Below, piece after piece: positions 1 through 37,611 of a DNA stretch of 56,156 bases (the stretch's first letter is position 1; every line of letters starts with the position of its first letter). A model generated the notes under the pieces. That model saw only the letters and a list, made by a program, of their open reading frames with translations. It was not told the DNA's origin and ran no database searches. The position numbers and the translations under genes were made by a program. Origin of the DNA: Paulinella micropora (Eukaryota; Cercozoa; Imbricatea; Euglyphida); assembly GCA_009731375.1 (NCBI GenBank), contig BJOX01000048.1, positions 482,041 through 538,196 of the forward strand, read 5' to 3'.

Positions 1-30
1 CTCTTTTTTTCTGACATTAGTCGATATCTC

Positions 31-33
<3 letters not shown>
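1..33 (+). mobile_element. 3' tip of non-LTR family B
   Basis: The last bases of a repeat seen more fully at 34757-35248. It ends in CGATATCTCAT and runs directly into (CTAT)n. The window begins inside this copy. Confidence 0.7.
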
Positions 34-117
<84 letters not shown>

Positions 118-198
118 CATCTATCTATCTATCTATCTATCTATCCATCCATCCATCCATCCATCCATCCATCCATCCATCCATCCATCCATCCATCC

Positions 199-267
<69 letters not shown>

Positions 268-295
268 CTTATCTATCTATCTATCTATCTATCTG

Positions 296-339
<44 letters not shown>

Positions 340-350
340 CCTAGATATCT
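34..350. repeat. (ATCT)n / (CCAT)n microsatellite
   Basis: Almost pure tetranucleotide array, mostly ATCT with an inner block of CCAT. No coding signal. Confidence 0.95.
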
Positions 351-358
351 ATATTATT

Positions 359-414
359 GGTTGATGTGAAACTGCGTTCCTTTGCAAGGACTACATTCCT
401 TTGCGACATCTCAT
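359..414 (+). mobile_element. 3' tip of non-LTR family A
   Basis: Matches the final 56 bp of the family A retrotransposon (full copy at 22673-26569), ending in GCGACATCTCAT. Unlike the other copies it is followed by ACTCTACTCTAC and not by clean (CTAT)n. Confidence 0.7.
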
Positions 415-504
415 ACTCTACTCTACTTGAATTCAACATTGTAACAGTGCGCGTGAGTGCATTTCATCTGTATGTACATCGATTATTCATGATCATGCAT
501 ATTC

Positions 505-640
505 GTGTATCGGTCACCTCCACTAAGTAAGGTTACCGATAAAACTACATATGCGGCCCGCGCGCCAATTTTGACGTGTTTTTGCGGGCTCGCCGGCCCG
601 CCCGCAAAACACGTCGAAATTTGTGGCTAGCCGCATGATA
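505..640 (+). repeat. Hairpin-forming dispersed repeat, copy 1
   Basis: An imperfect palindrome: GACGTGTTTTTGCGGGC is followed shortly by its near complement GCCCGCAAAACACGTC. The same unit, with flanks such as GGTTACCGATAAAACTAC and CGGTCACCTCCAC, occurs in inverse orientation at 19930-20056. It has no coding capacity. It resembles a foldback element or MITE, but I could not define terminal repeats or a target duplication. Confidence 0.55.
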
Positions 641-644
641 CACA

Positions 645-719
645 ATGATTTTTACATACATATACATAAACATATACATAAACATATACATATACATATA
701 CATATACGTACACATGCAC

Positions 720-750
<31 letters not shown>

Positions 751-796
751 TATACATATACATATGCACATACATATACATATACATATACATTTC

Positions 797-828
<32 letters not shown>

Positions 829-829
829 G
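645..829. repeat. (CATATA)n / (CATACA)n microsatellite
   Basis: Hexanucleotide-like array of ACATAT and ACACAT units, leading up to the AG of the exon-like island at 830. Confidence 0.9.
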
Positions 830-903
830 TCGTGGTGAGGAAGCCTCGTTGTTTGGAGCAGTGATCAATCCGGGAGAACTGGCACACCCTACCGGGAACC
901 ATG
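830..903 (+). CDS. Candidate exon, gene unknown (possible 5' exon of the kinase gene)
   Basis: A 74-base non-repetitive island with a CAG acceptor before it and a GTGTTC donor after it. One frame is open and protein-like: [11 protein letters not shown] followed by [13 protein letters not shown]. It starts with the last base of a codon and ends with the first base of the next, and that phase joins cleanly to the island at 1818-1859 to give an Asp codon. I do not recognise the product. It lies on the strand and side expected for a 5' exon of the kinase gene, but nothing proves the link. Transcript data could show it to be non-coding. Confidence 0.4.
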
Positions 904-907
904 GTGT

Positions 908-974
<67 letters not shown>

Positions 975-999
975 CTATCTATCTATCTATCTCTATCTT

Positions 1000-1051
<52 letters not shown>

Positions 1052-1066
1052 ACTATCTATCCATCC

Positions 1067-1140
<74 letters not shown>

Positions 1141-1375
1141 TTGACTACTCTTTCCTCCTCGTTGTTGTTAATGTCCTTGTTGATGTTGTTGTTGTTGGTG
1201 GTGGTGGTGGTGTTGTTGTTGTTGTCGTCGTTCTTTCTTCTTCTTCTTCTTCTTCTTCTTCTTCTTCTTCTTCTTCTTCTTCTTCTTCTTCTTCTTCTTC
1301 TTCTTCTTCTTCTTCTTCTTCTTCTTCTTCTTCTTCTTCTTCTTCTTCTTCTTCCTTCTCCACACAATAATCTGT

Positions 1376-1411
<36 letters not shown>

Positions 1412-1525
1412 TGTGTTTGTGTGTTTGTGTGTTTGTGTGTATGTATGTATGTATGTATGAATGTATGTATGTATGTATGTATGTATGTATGTATGCTTAG
1501 AGGATGTAGTAAAAGGTCGATAATG

Positions 1526-1558
<33 letters not shown>

Positions 1559-1707
1559 CGTGTGTGTGTACGTGTGTATGCGTGTGTTTGTGTATGTATG
1601 TATGTATGTATGTATGTGTGTATGCTTAGAGGATGTAGCAAAAGGCCGATAATGGTGTATGTGTGTGTATGTATGTATGTATGTATGTATGTATGTATGT
1701 ATGTATG

Positions 1708-1741
<34 letters not shown>

Positions 1742-1817
1742 TGTATGTATAGATGATGCAGTAAAAGGCCGAATCTTCTCTGTGTATGTATGTATGTATC
1801 TATGTATGTATGTACAG
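904..1817. repeat. Microsatellite block with truncated exon copies
   Basis: (CTAT)n to 1140, (TTG)/(CTT)n to about 1352, then (GT)n and (ATGT)n. Embedded at about 1496-1525, 1623-1652 and 1750-1778 are degenerate copies of the 5' end of the exon at 1818 (cores GATGTAGTAAAAGGTCGA, GATGTAGCAAAAGGCCGA and GATGCAGTAAAAGGCCGA), each preceded by AG. Confidence 0.85.
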
Positions 1818-1859
1818 ATGATGTAGTCAAAGGCCGAATCTTCTGTTGGGATAGCGCAC
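1818..1859 (+). CDS. Candidate exon, gene unknown
   Basis: A 42-base island between ACAG and a strong GTAAGT donor. Read in the phase inherited from 830-903 it gives DDVVKGRIFCWDSA with one base left over; read on into 6075-6113 the next codon is Arg. Three truncated copies of its 5' end lie upstream, the same behaviour seen at the certain kinase exons. Function unknown. Confidence 0.4.
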
Positions 1860-4190
<2,331 letters not shown>

Positions 4191-4225
4191 AGGCGAGTGG
4201 CTCGACTGTGAAAGCCTTCTACTAC

Positions 4226-4308
<83 letters not shown>

Positions 4309-4310
4309 CT

Positions 4311-4538
4311 CCATCTGCTTACTGGGCCCTCTGTAATGGAGGTGGGAGCTCGTTCTGCAAGGGGCGCTTATGGAACGAGCCCTGGCCCCGCCTGGTACTA
4401 GGGAGCTTTGGTATCGCCTGTATCAGTCCCTTCCGTGCAAACATCACGGCTTAGCTGGGCATCGGGTCAATACTTTACAGACTTCCTTGGTTGACGAAAT
4501 CAGAAGCTCCTTTTTTCTGACATTAGTCGATATCTCAT
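4311..4538 (+). mobile_element. Non-LTR family B 3' fragment
   Basis: Starts at CTCCATCTGCTTACTGGG, matches the 3' half of 34757-35248 nearly base for base, and ends ATATCTCAT joined to (CTAT)n. (CTAT)n also lies on its 5' side. Confidence 0.85.
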
Positions 4539-4557
4539 CTATCTATCTATCTATCTA

Positions 4558-4622
<65 letters not shown>

Positions 4623-4689
4623 GTTATATATATATATATATAATATTCTCATTCAGGCGAGTGGCTCGACTGTGAAAGCCTTGTACTAC

Positions 4690-4768
<79 letters not shown>

Positions 4769-4769
4769 A

Positions 4770-4833
<64 letters not shown>

Positions 4834-4864
4834 ATATCTATCTATCTATCTATCTATCTATCTG

Positions 4865-5433
4865 GGCTCAAATCTCAAATCGAGGACAACGGATGGACCT
4901 GCTACCTTCGACCAATCGAATGCGGGGCTCGCGGCATGGTATCGTTCTCTGTTCATCGATGTTTCCGCGCCTTGGGTTTTTCCCGTCCCCAATCCAAATC
5001 CCTTTGCTTCAAGCTATCGTCCTGCGTAGCTCGTTGCTCTTTTGCGATTTATCGCTCCTGTGCAGTCAAAAATTGGACTAATCTTCCTCTAGTCCGTATT
5101 GGTGACTGCATTCCATCATAGCCGTCCAGTGTTGCATAGCCCGGGCTAGGTCCCTGCGGGGGTTTAGGCCTCATACAATGTCATCATTGTAGCTTGCGCA
5201 AGCTTACGGTGCTCAAAACACTTGGACTAACGGCTTCCTTTTCTTTCTCTTCTTCCTTATCCTCCCACTCTCCATTCCTAGATTGCCTTTTTCTTCAACG
5301 TCCTTCCTCCTCTTCTTTTTCCAGAACACAGTCTACCCGTGATTCCCATCCCGGACACATGCACAGTACACAAATTACTGTTTGATGTGAAACTGCGTTC
5401 CTTTGCAAGGACTACATTCCTTTGCGACATCTC

Positions 5434-5435
<2 letters not shown>
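4865..5435 (+). mobile_element. Non-LTR family A 3' fragment (truncated)
   Basis: Covers the end of the family A reading frame (region coding for [15 protein letters not shown]) plus the 3' untranslated region. The 5' side breaks into (ATCT)n and the 3' side ends GCGACATCTCAT then (CTAT)n. Confidence 0.85.
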
Positions 5436-5499
<64 letters not shown>

Positions 5500-5575
5500 A
5501 TAAATATATATATATATATTCTCATTCAGGCGAGTGGCTCGACTGTGAAAGCCTTCCACTACTTATCTATCTATA

Positions 5576-5672
<97 letters not shown>

Positions 5673-5715
5673 TCTCATGCAGGCGAGTGGCTCGACTGTG
5701 AAAGCCTTCTACTAC

Positions 5716-5855
<140 letters not shown>

Positions 5856-5856
5856 G

Positions 5857-5901
<45 letters not shown>

Positions 5902-5943
5902 CTCGTTCAGGCGAGTGGCTCGACTGTGAAAGCCTTCTACTAC

Positions 5944-5991
<48 letters not shown>

Positions 5992-6027
5992 TTATCTATC
6001 TATCAATCTATCTAGGTTATATATATA

Positions 6028-6059
<32 letters not shown>

Positions 6060-6074
6060 CATATTCTCATTCAG

Positions 6075-6113
6075 GCGAGTGGCTCGACTGTGAAAGCCTT
6101 CTACTACTTTCAG
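6075..6113 (+). CDS. Candidate exon, gene unknown
   Basis: The only complete member of the repeated island: TTCAG acceptor, 39 bases, then CAG|GTGTTA donor. In the phase inherited from the two upstream islands it reads [12 protein letters not shown]; in phase 0 it reads [14 protein letters not shown] cannot choose between them. A fragment of its 3' end with the donor (TACTACTTCCAG|GTGT) follows at 6183-6194. Neither frame leads in phase to 8547, so an exon would be missing or the assignment is wrong. Confidence 0.35.
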
Positions 6114-6117
6114 GTGT

Positions 6118-6183
<66 letters not shown>

Positions 6184-6194
6184 CTACTTCCAGG

Positions 6195-6613
6195 TGTAAC
6201 AGTGAAACAAACAAACAAACAAACAAACTGACAAACGAAACAAACGCACAGGCAGACAGACAAACAAACAAAACAAACAAACAGGCAGACAGACAGTCAA
6301 GCAAACAAACAAGCAAACAAAAAAACAGACAAGCAAACAGACAGACAAACAGACAGGCAGACAAACAGAAGAAATAAACAGACAGACAAACAAACAGACA
6401 AAAACAACAAAAAACAAACAAACAAACAAACAAACAAACAAACAACAAACAAATTGCATGAGTACGTATGAAACATATGCATAAATATATATATATATAT
6501 ATACACAAATATATATATATATATGTATATATATACACACAAATATATATATATATATATATATACATCCAAAATATAGACATATGTGTATATACATATA
6601 TGTATATTCATAC

Positions 6614-6691
<78 letters not shown>

Positions 6692-6844
6692 TGATGATGA
6701 TGATGATGATGATAATAATAATAATAATAATAATAATAATATTAATAATAATAACAATAGTAATAGTAATAATAGTAATAATAGTAATAATGATAATAAT
6801 AATAACAATAGTAATAGTAATAATAGTAATAATAGTAATAATGA

Positions 6845-6921
<77 letters not shown>

Positions 6922-6998
6922 GTAGTAGTAGTAGTAATAGTAGTAGTAATAGTAATAGTAATAGTACTAGTAATAGTACTAGTAATAGTAACAATTAC

Positions 6999-7081
<83 letters not shown>

Positions 7082-8063
7082 TAATAACAATAACAGTAAC
7101 AATAACAGTAACAATAACAATAACAATAACAATAACAATGGCAATGACCATGACCATGACCATGACCATGACCATGACCATGACCATGACCATGACCATG
7201 ACCATGACCATGGCCATGACCATGGATGACAATGACGATGACAATAACAATAACAATAACAATAACAATGACAATGACCATGACAATGACCATGACCATG
7301 ACCATGACCATGACAATAACAATGACAATGACAATGACAATGACAATGACAATGACCATGACAGTAACAATGAAAATGACCATGACAATGACCATGACAA
7401 TGACCATGACAATGACCATGACAATGACCATGACAATGACCATGACCATGACCATGACCACAAAGACCATGACAATGATCATGACCATGACCATGACCAT
7501 GACCATGACCATGACCATGACCATGACAATGACAATGACAATGACCATGACAATGACAATGACAATGACAATCACGATGACCATGACCATGACAATGACC
7601 ATGTCAATGACCATGACCATGACAATGACCATGGCAATGACCATGACCATGACAATCACCATGACCATGACCATGACAATGACCATGACCATGACAATGA
7701 CCATGACAATGACCATGACCATGACAATGACCATGACCATGACCATGACCATGACCATGACCATGACAATGACAATGACAATGACCATGACCATGACCAC
7801 GACAATGACCACGGCAATGACCATGACAATGACCATGACAATGACCATGACCATGACCATGACCATGACCATGGCCATGACAATGACCATGACCACGACC
7901 ATGACCATGACAATGACAATGACAATGACGATGACCATGACCATGACAATGACAATGACAATAACAATGACACAATGACAATGACACAATGACAATGACA
8001 ATGACAATGACAACGACAATCACAATGACCATGACAATGACAACGACAATCACAATGACCATG

Positions 8064-8109
<46 letters not shown>

Positions 8110-8131
8110 GAACAACAACAACAACAACAAC

Positions 8132-8180
<49 letters not shown>
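6195..8180. repeat. Microsatellite block: (AAAC)n, (TA)n, (AAT)n, (CATGAC)n, (CAA)n
   Basis: A long succession of purine-rich arrays on this strand. (AATAAT)n grades into AGT-containing and then AAC-containing units, then about 850 bp of hexanucleotide CATGAC/AATGAC mixtures (7141-8060), then (CAA)n and (TAA)n. All long open frames here are repeat artefacts. Confidence 0.9.
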
Positions 8181-8186
<6 letters not shown>

Positions 8187-8341
8187 GTGCTTCTCTGTCA
8201 ATGGCTGATGCAAATCTGCACGTGCGCCTCCATCGTCTCACCCGTGAGGGGAGTACGAAGAATTGACGATAGGCTCTAATGACACCCCCGCAAGGGCAGT
8301 TCCAACACTTCCAGACGGGCCGGTATGTTCAATGAAAATAC

Positions 8342-8417
8342 TGGTGGCACCGACGGGAATCGAACTGGCGACAGGGCCCAGATGGTAGAACTTGACCACT
8401 GGGCTATCACGGTGTCC
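8342..8417 (-). tRNA. tRNA-like relic or head of a tRNA-derived SINE
   Basis: On the minus strand a 76-base segment contains an A-box match (TAGCCCAGTGGT) and a B-box match (AGTTCGATTCC) at tRNA spacing, and it ends in CCACCA with an encoded CCA. The 7-base acceptor arms pair at six of seven positions (GACACCG with CGGTGCC). The D and T arms pair poorly and I cannot fix an anticodon. A functional tRNA is therefore unlikely. Better guesses are a pseudogene or the pol III promoter of a SINE, perhaps including the low-repeat DNA at 8190-8340. Confidence 0.45.
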
Positions 8418-8495
<78 letters not shown>

Positions 8496-8546
8496 GTAGT
8501 AGTAGTAGTAATAATTGTAGTAGTAATAATTAAACTATATCTATAG

Positions 8547-8594
8547 GGCAAAGGACAGGCTCCTGTTCCAAAAATGGATCCCGATGACATGCAG
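8547..8594 (+). CDS. Candidate exon, possibly N-terminal part of the kinase
   Basis: A 48-base island with a CTATAG acceptor and a CAG|GTATGA donor. It is phase 0 at both ends and reads [16 protein letters not shown]. Its end phase fits the first certain kinase exon at 14241 (ALAQIKSNV...). A copy of its 3' part with the same donor lies downstream at 9548-9579. It could encode the linker between a targeting peptide and the kinase fold, but this is inference from order and phase only. Confidence 0.4.
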
Positions 8595-8631
8595 GTATGA
8601 AGACTATCTATCTATCTATCTATCTATCTAT

Positions 8632-9087
8632 CTGTCCCTGGAGACGGTCTCTGCCACTGGCAACTCAGCCTGGGGTTCAGATCTAACTATCTCCTACAAT
8701 GACGATTTTGTGTCCGCCGTTAATCGCGCGCAGCGCAAGGGCTAAACAGGCAACCAACTCCTGACCATGGCTGATGAAGTCGGGGCGTGATGCAAAGGGT
8801 TGATGAAGTCGGGGTTGTAGAAGGTAACTCACAACGAGCGTGAACTCCTGAAACCTCGACTTGCGTGTGACATCATCTCCTTAGGGCACACGCTCCTGGG
8901 GAGTGTTCTAGTGTTGTCCCGTATAGTTCAAAAGGGCTCGGCTACCTTTCGGCTTGAACTGGGCACAGACACCAACCACAGCGAGACAGTGGTTGGTGTG
9001 CAGCTTGGCCGGTGCTGAAAGTTCTTGTCCGGGGGTAGTATAGGAGGCCATGGCTTTTCAAGCTAAGCCACGCCCATAGATTAAACA

Positions 9088-9088
<1 letters not shown>
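8632..9088 (+). mobile_element. Unclassified element ending AAACAT|ATCT
   Basis: About 457 bp of non-repetitive DNA bracketed on both sides by (ATCT)n and ending in GATTAAACATATCT. It has no long reading frame. The position and the junction with the microsatellite resemble the non-LTR 3' fragments, but the sequence is unrelated to families A and B. It may be the 3' end of another family. Confidence 0.45.
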
Positions 9089-9145
<57 letters not shown>

Positions 9146-9213
9146 CTATCTATCTATCTATCTGTATCTATCGATCTATCGATCTATCTATCTATCGATC
9201 TATCTATATATCG

Positions 9214-9267
<54 letters not shown>

Positions 9268-9497
9268 ACGGTGCTCAAAACACTTGGACTAACGGCTTCC
9301 TTTTCCTTCTCTTCTTCCTTATCCTCCCACTCTCCATTCCTAGATTGCATTTTTCTTCAACGTCCTTCCTCCTCTTCTTTTTCCAGAACACAGTCTACCC
9401 GTGATTCCCATCCCGGACACATGCACAGTACACAAATTATTGTTTGATGTGAAACTGCGTTCCTTTGCAAGGACTACATTCCTTTGCGACATCTCAT
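9268..9497 (+). mobile_element. Non-LTR family A 3' fragment
   Basis: Begins at ACGGTGCTCAAAACACTTGG in the 3' untranslated region and ends GACATCTCAT then (CTAT)n. (ATCT)n also flanks its 5' side. Confidence 0.85.
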
Positions 9498-9547
9498 CTA
9501 TCTATCTATCTATCTATCTGTCTATCTATCTATCTATCTATCTATCC

Positions 9548-9579
9548 CTATTCCAAAAATGGATCCCGATGATATGCAG
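9548..9579 (+). repeat. Truncated downstream copy of the 8547 exon
   Basis: TTCCAAAAATGGATCCCGAT through ATGCAG with the donor GTATGAAG retained. Only the 3' half of the exon is present. Confidence 0.75.
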
Positions 9580-10490
<911 letters not shown>

Positions 10491-10928
10491 ATGAGATATC
10501 GACTAATGTCAGAAAAAAGGAGCTTCTGATTTCGTCAACCAAGGAAGTCTGTGGGTAAAGTATTAACCCGATGCCCAGCTAAGCCGTGATGTTTGCACGG
10601 AAGGGACTGATACAGGCGATACCAAAGCTCCCTAGTACCAGGCGGGGCCAGGGCTCGTTCCATAAGCGCCCCTTGCAGAACGAGCTCCCACCTCCATTAC
10701 AGAGGACCCAGTAAGCAGATGGAGTTTCGAGACTGTTCGACAGTCTAGTATAAACCGACAGAGCACTGTGGGTTTTATTCCGGGCTCAACAAGCGAGAAA
10801 GGGCACCCTGAGGGAACAGGATTGTGCTTCCCGTCGCTATTTCGGCATGTGACTTATAGGCGTATGGCTAGGCACACATAAGGCACCCCACCACGGGCCC
10901 AGCACACCCACACCATCCCCTAATTCTC

Positions 10929-10931
<3 letters not shown>
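10491..10931 (-). mobile_element. Non-LTR family B 3' fragment, inverted
   Basis: Reverse complement of 34820-35248, in inverse orientation to the other B copies. Its 3' end (ATGAGATATCG on this strand) abuts (GATA)n. The tail therefore keeps the same orientation relative to the repeat as in the plus-strand copies. Confidence 0.85.
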
Positions 10932-10995
<64 letters not shown>

Positions 10996-11049
10996 ATAGA
11001 TAGGTCTGCCACCTGGCGCGCAGATAGAAAGAGAAAGAAAAGCAAAGAA

Positions 11050-11089
<40 letters not shown>

Positions 11090-11999
11090 AAAGAAAGAAA
11101 GAAAAAGAAAGAAAGAAAGAGAAAGAAAGAAAAGAAAGAAAGAAAGAAAGAAAGGAAGGAAAGAAAGAAAGAAAGAAAGAAAGACAGAAAGAAAGGAAAG
11201 AAAGAAAGAAAGAAAGAAAGAAAGACAGAAAGAAAGGAAAGAAAGAAAGGAAAGAAAGAAAGAAAGAGACAAAGAAAAGAAAGAAAGAAAGGAAGGAAGG
11301 AAGGAAGGAAAGAAAGAAAGAAAGAAAGAAAGAGAAAGAGAATATATATATATAGATATATATGTATAGAGAGAGAGAGAGAGAAAAGAGAGAGAGAGAG
11401 AAAAGAGAGAGAGAGGGGGGGGGGGGGGGAAAAAAAAAAAAAAAAAAAAAGGGAGGGAAGGAAGGAAGGAAGGAAGGAAGGAAGAAACGTAGCGATGTGT
11501 GCTTACCTTGTTGTCTCCCAACATGGCAAGGAAGGAAGGAAGGAAGGAAGGAAGGAACGTAGCGATGTGTGCTTATCTTGCTTTCTCCCAACATGGCAGG
11601 GAAGGAAGGAAGGAAGGAAGGACGGAAGGAAGGAAGAAGGAAGGAAGGAAGGAAGGAAGGAAGGAAGGAAGCAACGTANNNNNNNNNNTGTGAGAGAGAG
11701 AGAGAGAGAGAGAGAGAGGTAGAGAGGTAGGACCTGATAGACTAATGCAGTGCCCAACTCATATGCCTACACATATAGTGAGAAATTAGATCAGATATCA
11801 GATAGAAACGTACATGGATAGATAGATGAACAGAAAGTTTATATAACCAGGTGAAGAAGTGGCCAATTCATATTCTACACAAATAGAGAAAAAAGATAGA
11901 TAAGATAGATAACTAGAGAGAAAGGTACACGGATAGATAGACGAGAAGAAAGTTTATGTAACTAGTTGAAGAAGTATCTATCTAATCTATCTATCTATG

Positions 12000-12037
<38 letters not shown>

Positions 12038-12066
12038 CCTACCTACCTACCTACCTACCTACCTAC

Positions 12067-12136
<70 letters not shown>

Positions 12137-12149
12137 ATCTGTCTATCTG

Positions 12150-12184
<35 letters not shown>
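10932..12184. repeat. (GAAA)n, (GA)n, (GGAA)n and mixed sequence
   Basis: Purine arrays from 11040 to 11710 with a G/A homopolymer patch near 11414-11450 and a 10-N placeholder at 11679-11688. Two minus-strand islands (near 11497-11530 and 11560-11597) read CCATGTTGGGAGACAACAAG|GTAAGC and a diverged copy with CAAG|ATAAGC. They look like a short exon end with a donor. 11711-11965 is low-repeat DNA with no recognised gene, followed by (ATCT)n and (CTAC)n. Confidence 0.75.
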
Positions 12185-12297
12185 CCAGAACACAGTCTAC
12201 CCGTGATTCCCATCCCGGACACATGCACAGTACACAAATTATTGTTTGATGTGAAACTGCGTTCCTTTGCCAGGACTACATTCCTTTGCGACATCTC

Positions 12298-12299
<2 letters not shown>
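12185..12299 (+). mobile_element. Non-LTR family A 3' fragment
   Basis: Starts at CCAGAACACAGTCTACCCG and ends GACATCTCAT before (CTAT)n. Confidence 0.85.
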
Positions 12300-12331
<32 letters not shown>

Positions 12332-12336
12332 ATCTA

Positions 12337-12769
12337 TTTGCTTCAAGCTATCGTCCTGCGTAGCTCGTTGCTCTTTTGCGATTTATCGCTCCTGTGCAGT
12401 CAAAAATTGGACTAATCTTCCTTTAGTCCGTGTCGGTGACTGCATTCCGTCATAGCCGTTCAGTGTTGCATAGCCCGGGCTAGGTCCCTTCGGGGGTTTA
12501 GGCCTTATACAATGTCGTCATTGTAGCTTGCGCAAGCTTACGGTGCTCAAAACACTTGGACTAACGGCTTCCTTTTCTTTCTCTTCTTCCTTATCCTCCC
12601 CACTCTCCATTCCTAGATTGCCTTTTTCTTCAACGACCTACCTCCTCTTCTTTTTTCCAGAACACAGTCTACCCGTGATTCCCATCCCGGACACATGCAC
12701 AGTACACAAATTATTGTTTGATGTGAAACTGCGTTCCTTTGCCAGGACTACATTCCTTTGCGACATCTC

Positions 12770-12771
<2 letters not shown>
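12337..12771 (+). mobile_element. Non-LTR family A 3' fragment
   Basis: Begins within the C-terminal codons of the reading frame (TTTGCTTCAAGCTATCGTCC), includes the stop and the 3' untranslated region, and ends GACATCTCAT then (CTAT)n. It is the neighbour of the copy at 12185, with only (CTAT)n between them. Confidence 0.85.
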
Positions 12772-12806
<35 letters not shown>

Positions 12807-13274
12807 CCTACCTACCTACCTACCTACCTACCTACCTATCTACCTACCTATACCTACCTACCTACCTACCTACCTATCTCCCATCTACCTTTCTATTATC
12901 TATACATACCTATTATACCTATCTATCTACCCTAACATAAACCTACCTATCTACTACCTATACCTATCTATCTGCCTCATATCCAGGCACTTGCGCAAAT
13001 AAAACTCAAAGTCTTAATCGTTCTATCTATCTTTTAACCTACGTATCTGTCTCTGCTCCCTGACCTAATCTATCTATTTGTCATCTACACACCCCAACAC
13101 CTACCTACCTATCTATCATCTTGACCTATCTTCTGTCTTATATCCAGATACTCTGCCTTCACACTACCTTCTATCTGCCTTTATCTTCTATTTGCCTTAT
13201 CTTCTATCTATTATCTATACCTATCTTCTATCTGCCTAAATATTCCCTCTCATAAACCTATCTATCTGCTATAC

Positions 13275-13337
<63 letters not shown>

Positions 13338-13584
13338 TTTTATTTTATTTTATTTTTTATTTTAATTATTATTTTTTTATTTTTATTTTAATTATTTTTT
13401 ATTTATTATTTATTTATTTATTTATTTATTTATTATATATATATTTATTCATTTATTTATTTCCTCGTTTATTTATTTATTAACTTATTTATTTATTTAT
13501 TTATTTCTTTACTTATTGGTTTATTTATTTGTTTATTTATTTATTTACTTATTTACTTATCTATTTATTTATCTATTTATCTAT

Positions 13585-13620
<36 letters not shown>

Positions 13621-13646
13621 ATCTATCTATCTATCTATCTATCTAT

Positions 13647-13697
<51 letters not shown>

Positions 13698-13710
13698 TTC
13701 ATTTATTCAT

Positions 13711-13755
<45 letters not shown>

Positions 13756-13808
13756 TTCATTTATTCATTTATTCATTCATTTACTTATTTACTTATTTAC
13801 TTATTTAC

Positions 13809-13872
<64 letters not shown>

Positions 13873-13873
13873 T

Positions 13874-13964
<91 letters not shown>

Positions 13965-14047
13965 TTCATTTATTCAAGGGAACGCCTGCAGACATCAAAT
14001 AGCTCTGTTAATTCTGCTCATTAGGCGTTGCGACGGCTTTAAACAAT

Positions 14048-14094
<47 letters not shown>

Positions 14095-14183
14095 TTTCAT
14101 CTATCTATCTAGACCTTGGCCCAAATAAATAAATAAATAAATAAATAATAAATAAATAAATAAATAAATAATAAATAAATAAG

Positions 14184-14214
<31 letters not shown>

Positions 14215-14240
14215 ATATTATGTAATCTATCCATCCATAG
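12772..14240. repeat. (CTAC)n, (CTAT)n and (TTTA)n block with kinase exon relics
   Basis: Tetranucleotide arrays, the longest being (TTTA)n from 13278 to about 14100. Two upstream copies of the 5' end of the first kinase exon lie here. One is at 12985-13020 after ATATCCAG (reads ALAQIKLKVLI). The other is at about 14113-14130 after CTAG and dissolves into (AATA)n. A short low-repeat island at 13975-14045 has no recognised function. Confidence 0.8.
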
Positions 14241-36592
<22,352 letters not shown>

Positions 36593-36617
36593 GAAAACAG
36601 TTAGCGACTTACCACCA

Positions 36618-36623
36618 AATAAA
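36618..36623 (+). terminator. Poly(A) signal AATAAA after NAGK
   Basis: AATAAA about 26 bases after the stop codon. Close, but compatible with a compact 3' end. Confidence 0.5.
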
Positions 36624-36721
36624 AGGGGAGGAAAAAAACGAAGAAAAACAGAAACGAGCAAACAAACAAGCGAGCAAACAAACACAAAAAAACATGTCAG
36701 TTTGATTCTTCAGCTGTCTCT

Positions 36722-36759
<38 letters not shown>

Positions 36760-37217
36760 CTCTCTCTCTCTCCTTTTTTTTTTTTCTCCTTTTTTTTTAA
36801 ATTATTTTTTATTATTCTTTTTTTTTTTTTTTTTACTCTCTCTCTCTCTCTCTCTCTCTTGCTCTCTTGCTCTCTCAACACTTTTTTCTCTGCCTACTCT
36901 GCCCTGCTCTCCTCATTCCACAATCCCCCCACAACATCCACACAATCAGGACATCAGTTTGAAAGAAAGAAAAAAAAAAAAAAAANNNNNNNNNNNNNNN
37001 NNNNNNNNNNNNNNNNNNNNNNNNNNNNNNNNNNNNNNNNNNNNNNNNNNNNNNNNNNNNNNNNNNNNNNNNNNNNNNNNNNNNNNNNNNNNNNNNNNNN
37101 NNNNNNNNNNNNNNNNNNNNNNNNNNNNNNNNNNNNNNNNNNNNNNNNNNNNNNNNNNNNNNNNNNNNNNNNNNNNNNNNNNNNNNNNNNNNNNNNNNNN
37201 NNAAAAAAAAAAAAAAA
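36624..37217. repeat. (CT)n, A/T runs and gap
   Basis: Pyrimidine arrays, then 217 N at 36986-37202 bordered by A runs. No gene seen. Confidence 0.9.
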
Positions 37218-37267
37218 TCAAACGTCACCCTTTTGCAACGGCTAAAAAACTGTGCTTAAAAATCTTA

Positions 37268-37611
37268 GTCTGAATTTTCCCTGATGTGGACGCTAGTGTC
37301 CATAGAGGAGCTGATATAAGCTTCAAGGTAACGCCCAGGTTCTGGCCGAGACGGAGAGAGAGGCTTATGCTCAGGAAGACATCGAATAGGTAACAAGCGC
37401 TGAACAGAGTTGAGCGGGACACCCAGTACATCAAAAACACTTTTCTCAAGGGAGAAGTCACAGCAGTTCGCACCAATGAATTGCTGTCCCCACTGATACG
37501 CAAGATGTGTGTAATAATGCTTGGTGTTGCGACAGAGTCATCAGCGTAGCGTATGAAGATAACATTGTAGCAATTAATGAATCTGTATCCCTGACAATAT
37601 TTGCGGCCCAC
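37268..37611 (-). pseudogene. Degenerate reading frame, perhaps polymerase-derived
   Basis: On the minus strand two overlapping frames look protein-like but neither is complete. One starts near 37611 and contains FIRYADDSV; the other ends at a TAA near 37268 and contains YQWGQQFIGANCCDFSLEK and VFDVLGVPLNSVQRLLPIR. A single frameshift would join them. YADD is a reverse-transcriptase motif, but I see no other RT motif, so the identity is a guess. Confidence 0.3.

Noticed and set aside
37458-37611. Functional reverse transcriptase from FIRYADDSV
   Set aside because: No other RT motif in either frame and a frameshift nearby; kept only as a possible degenerate fragment.
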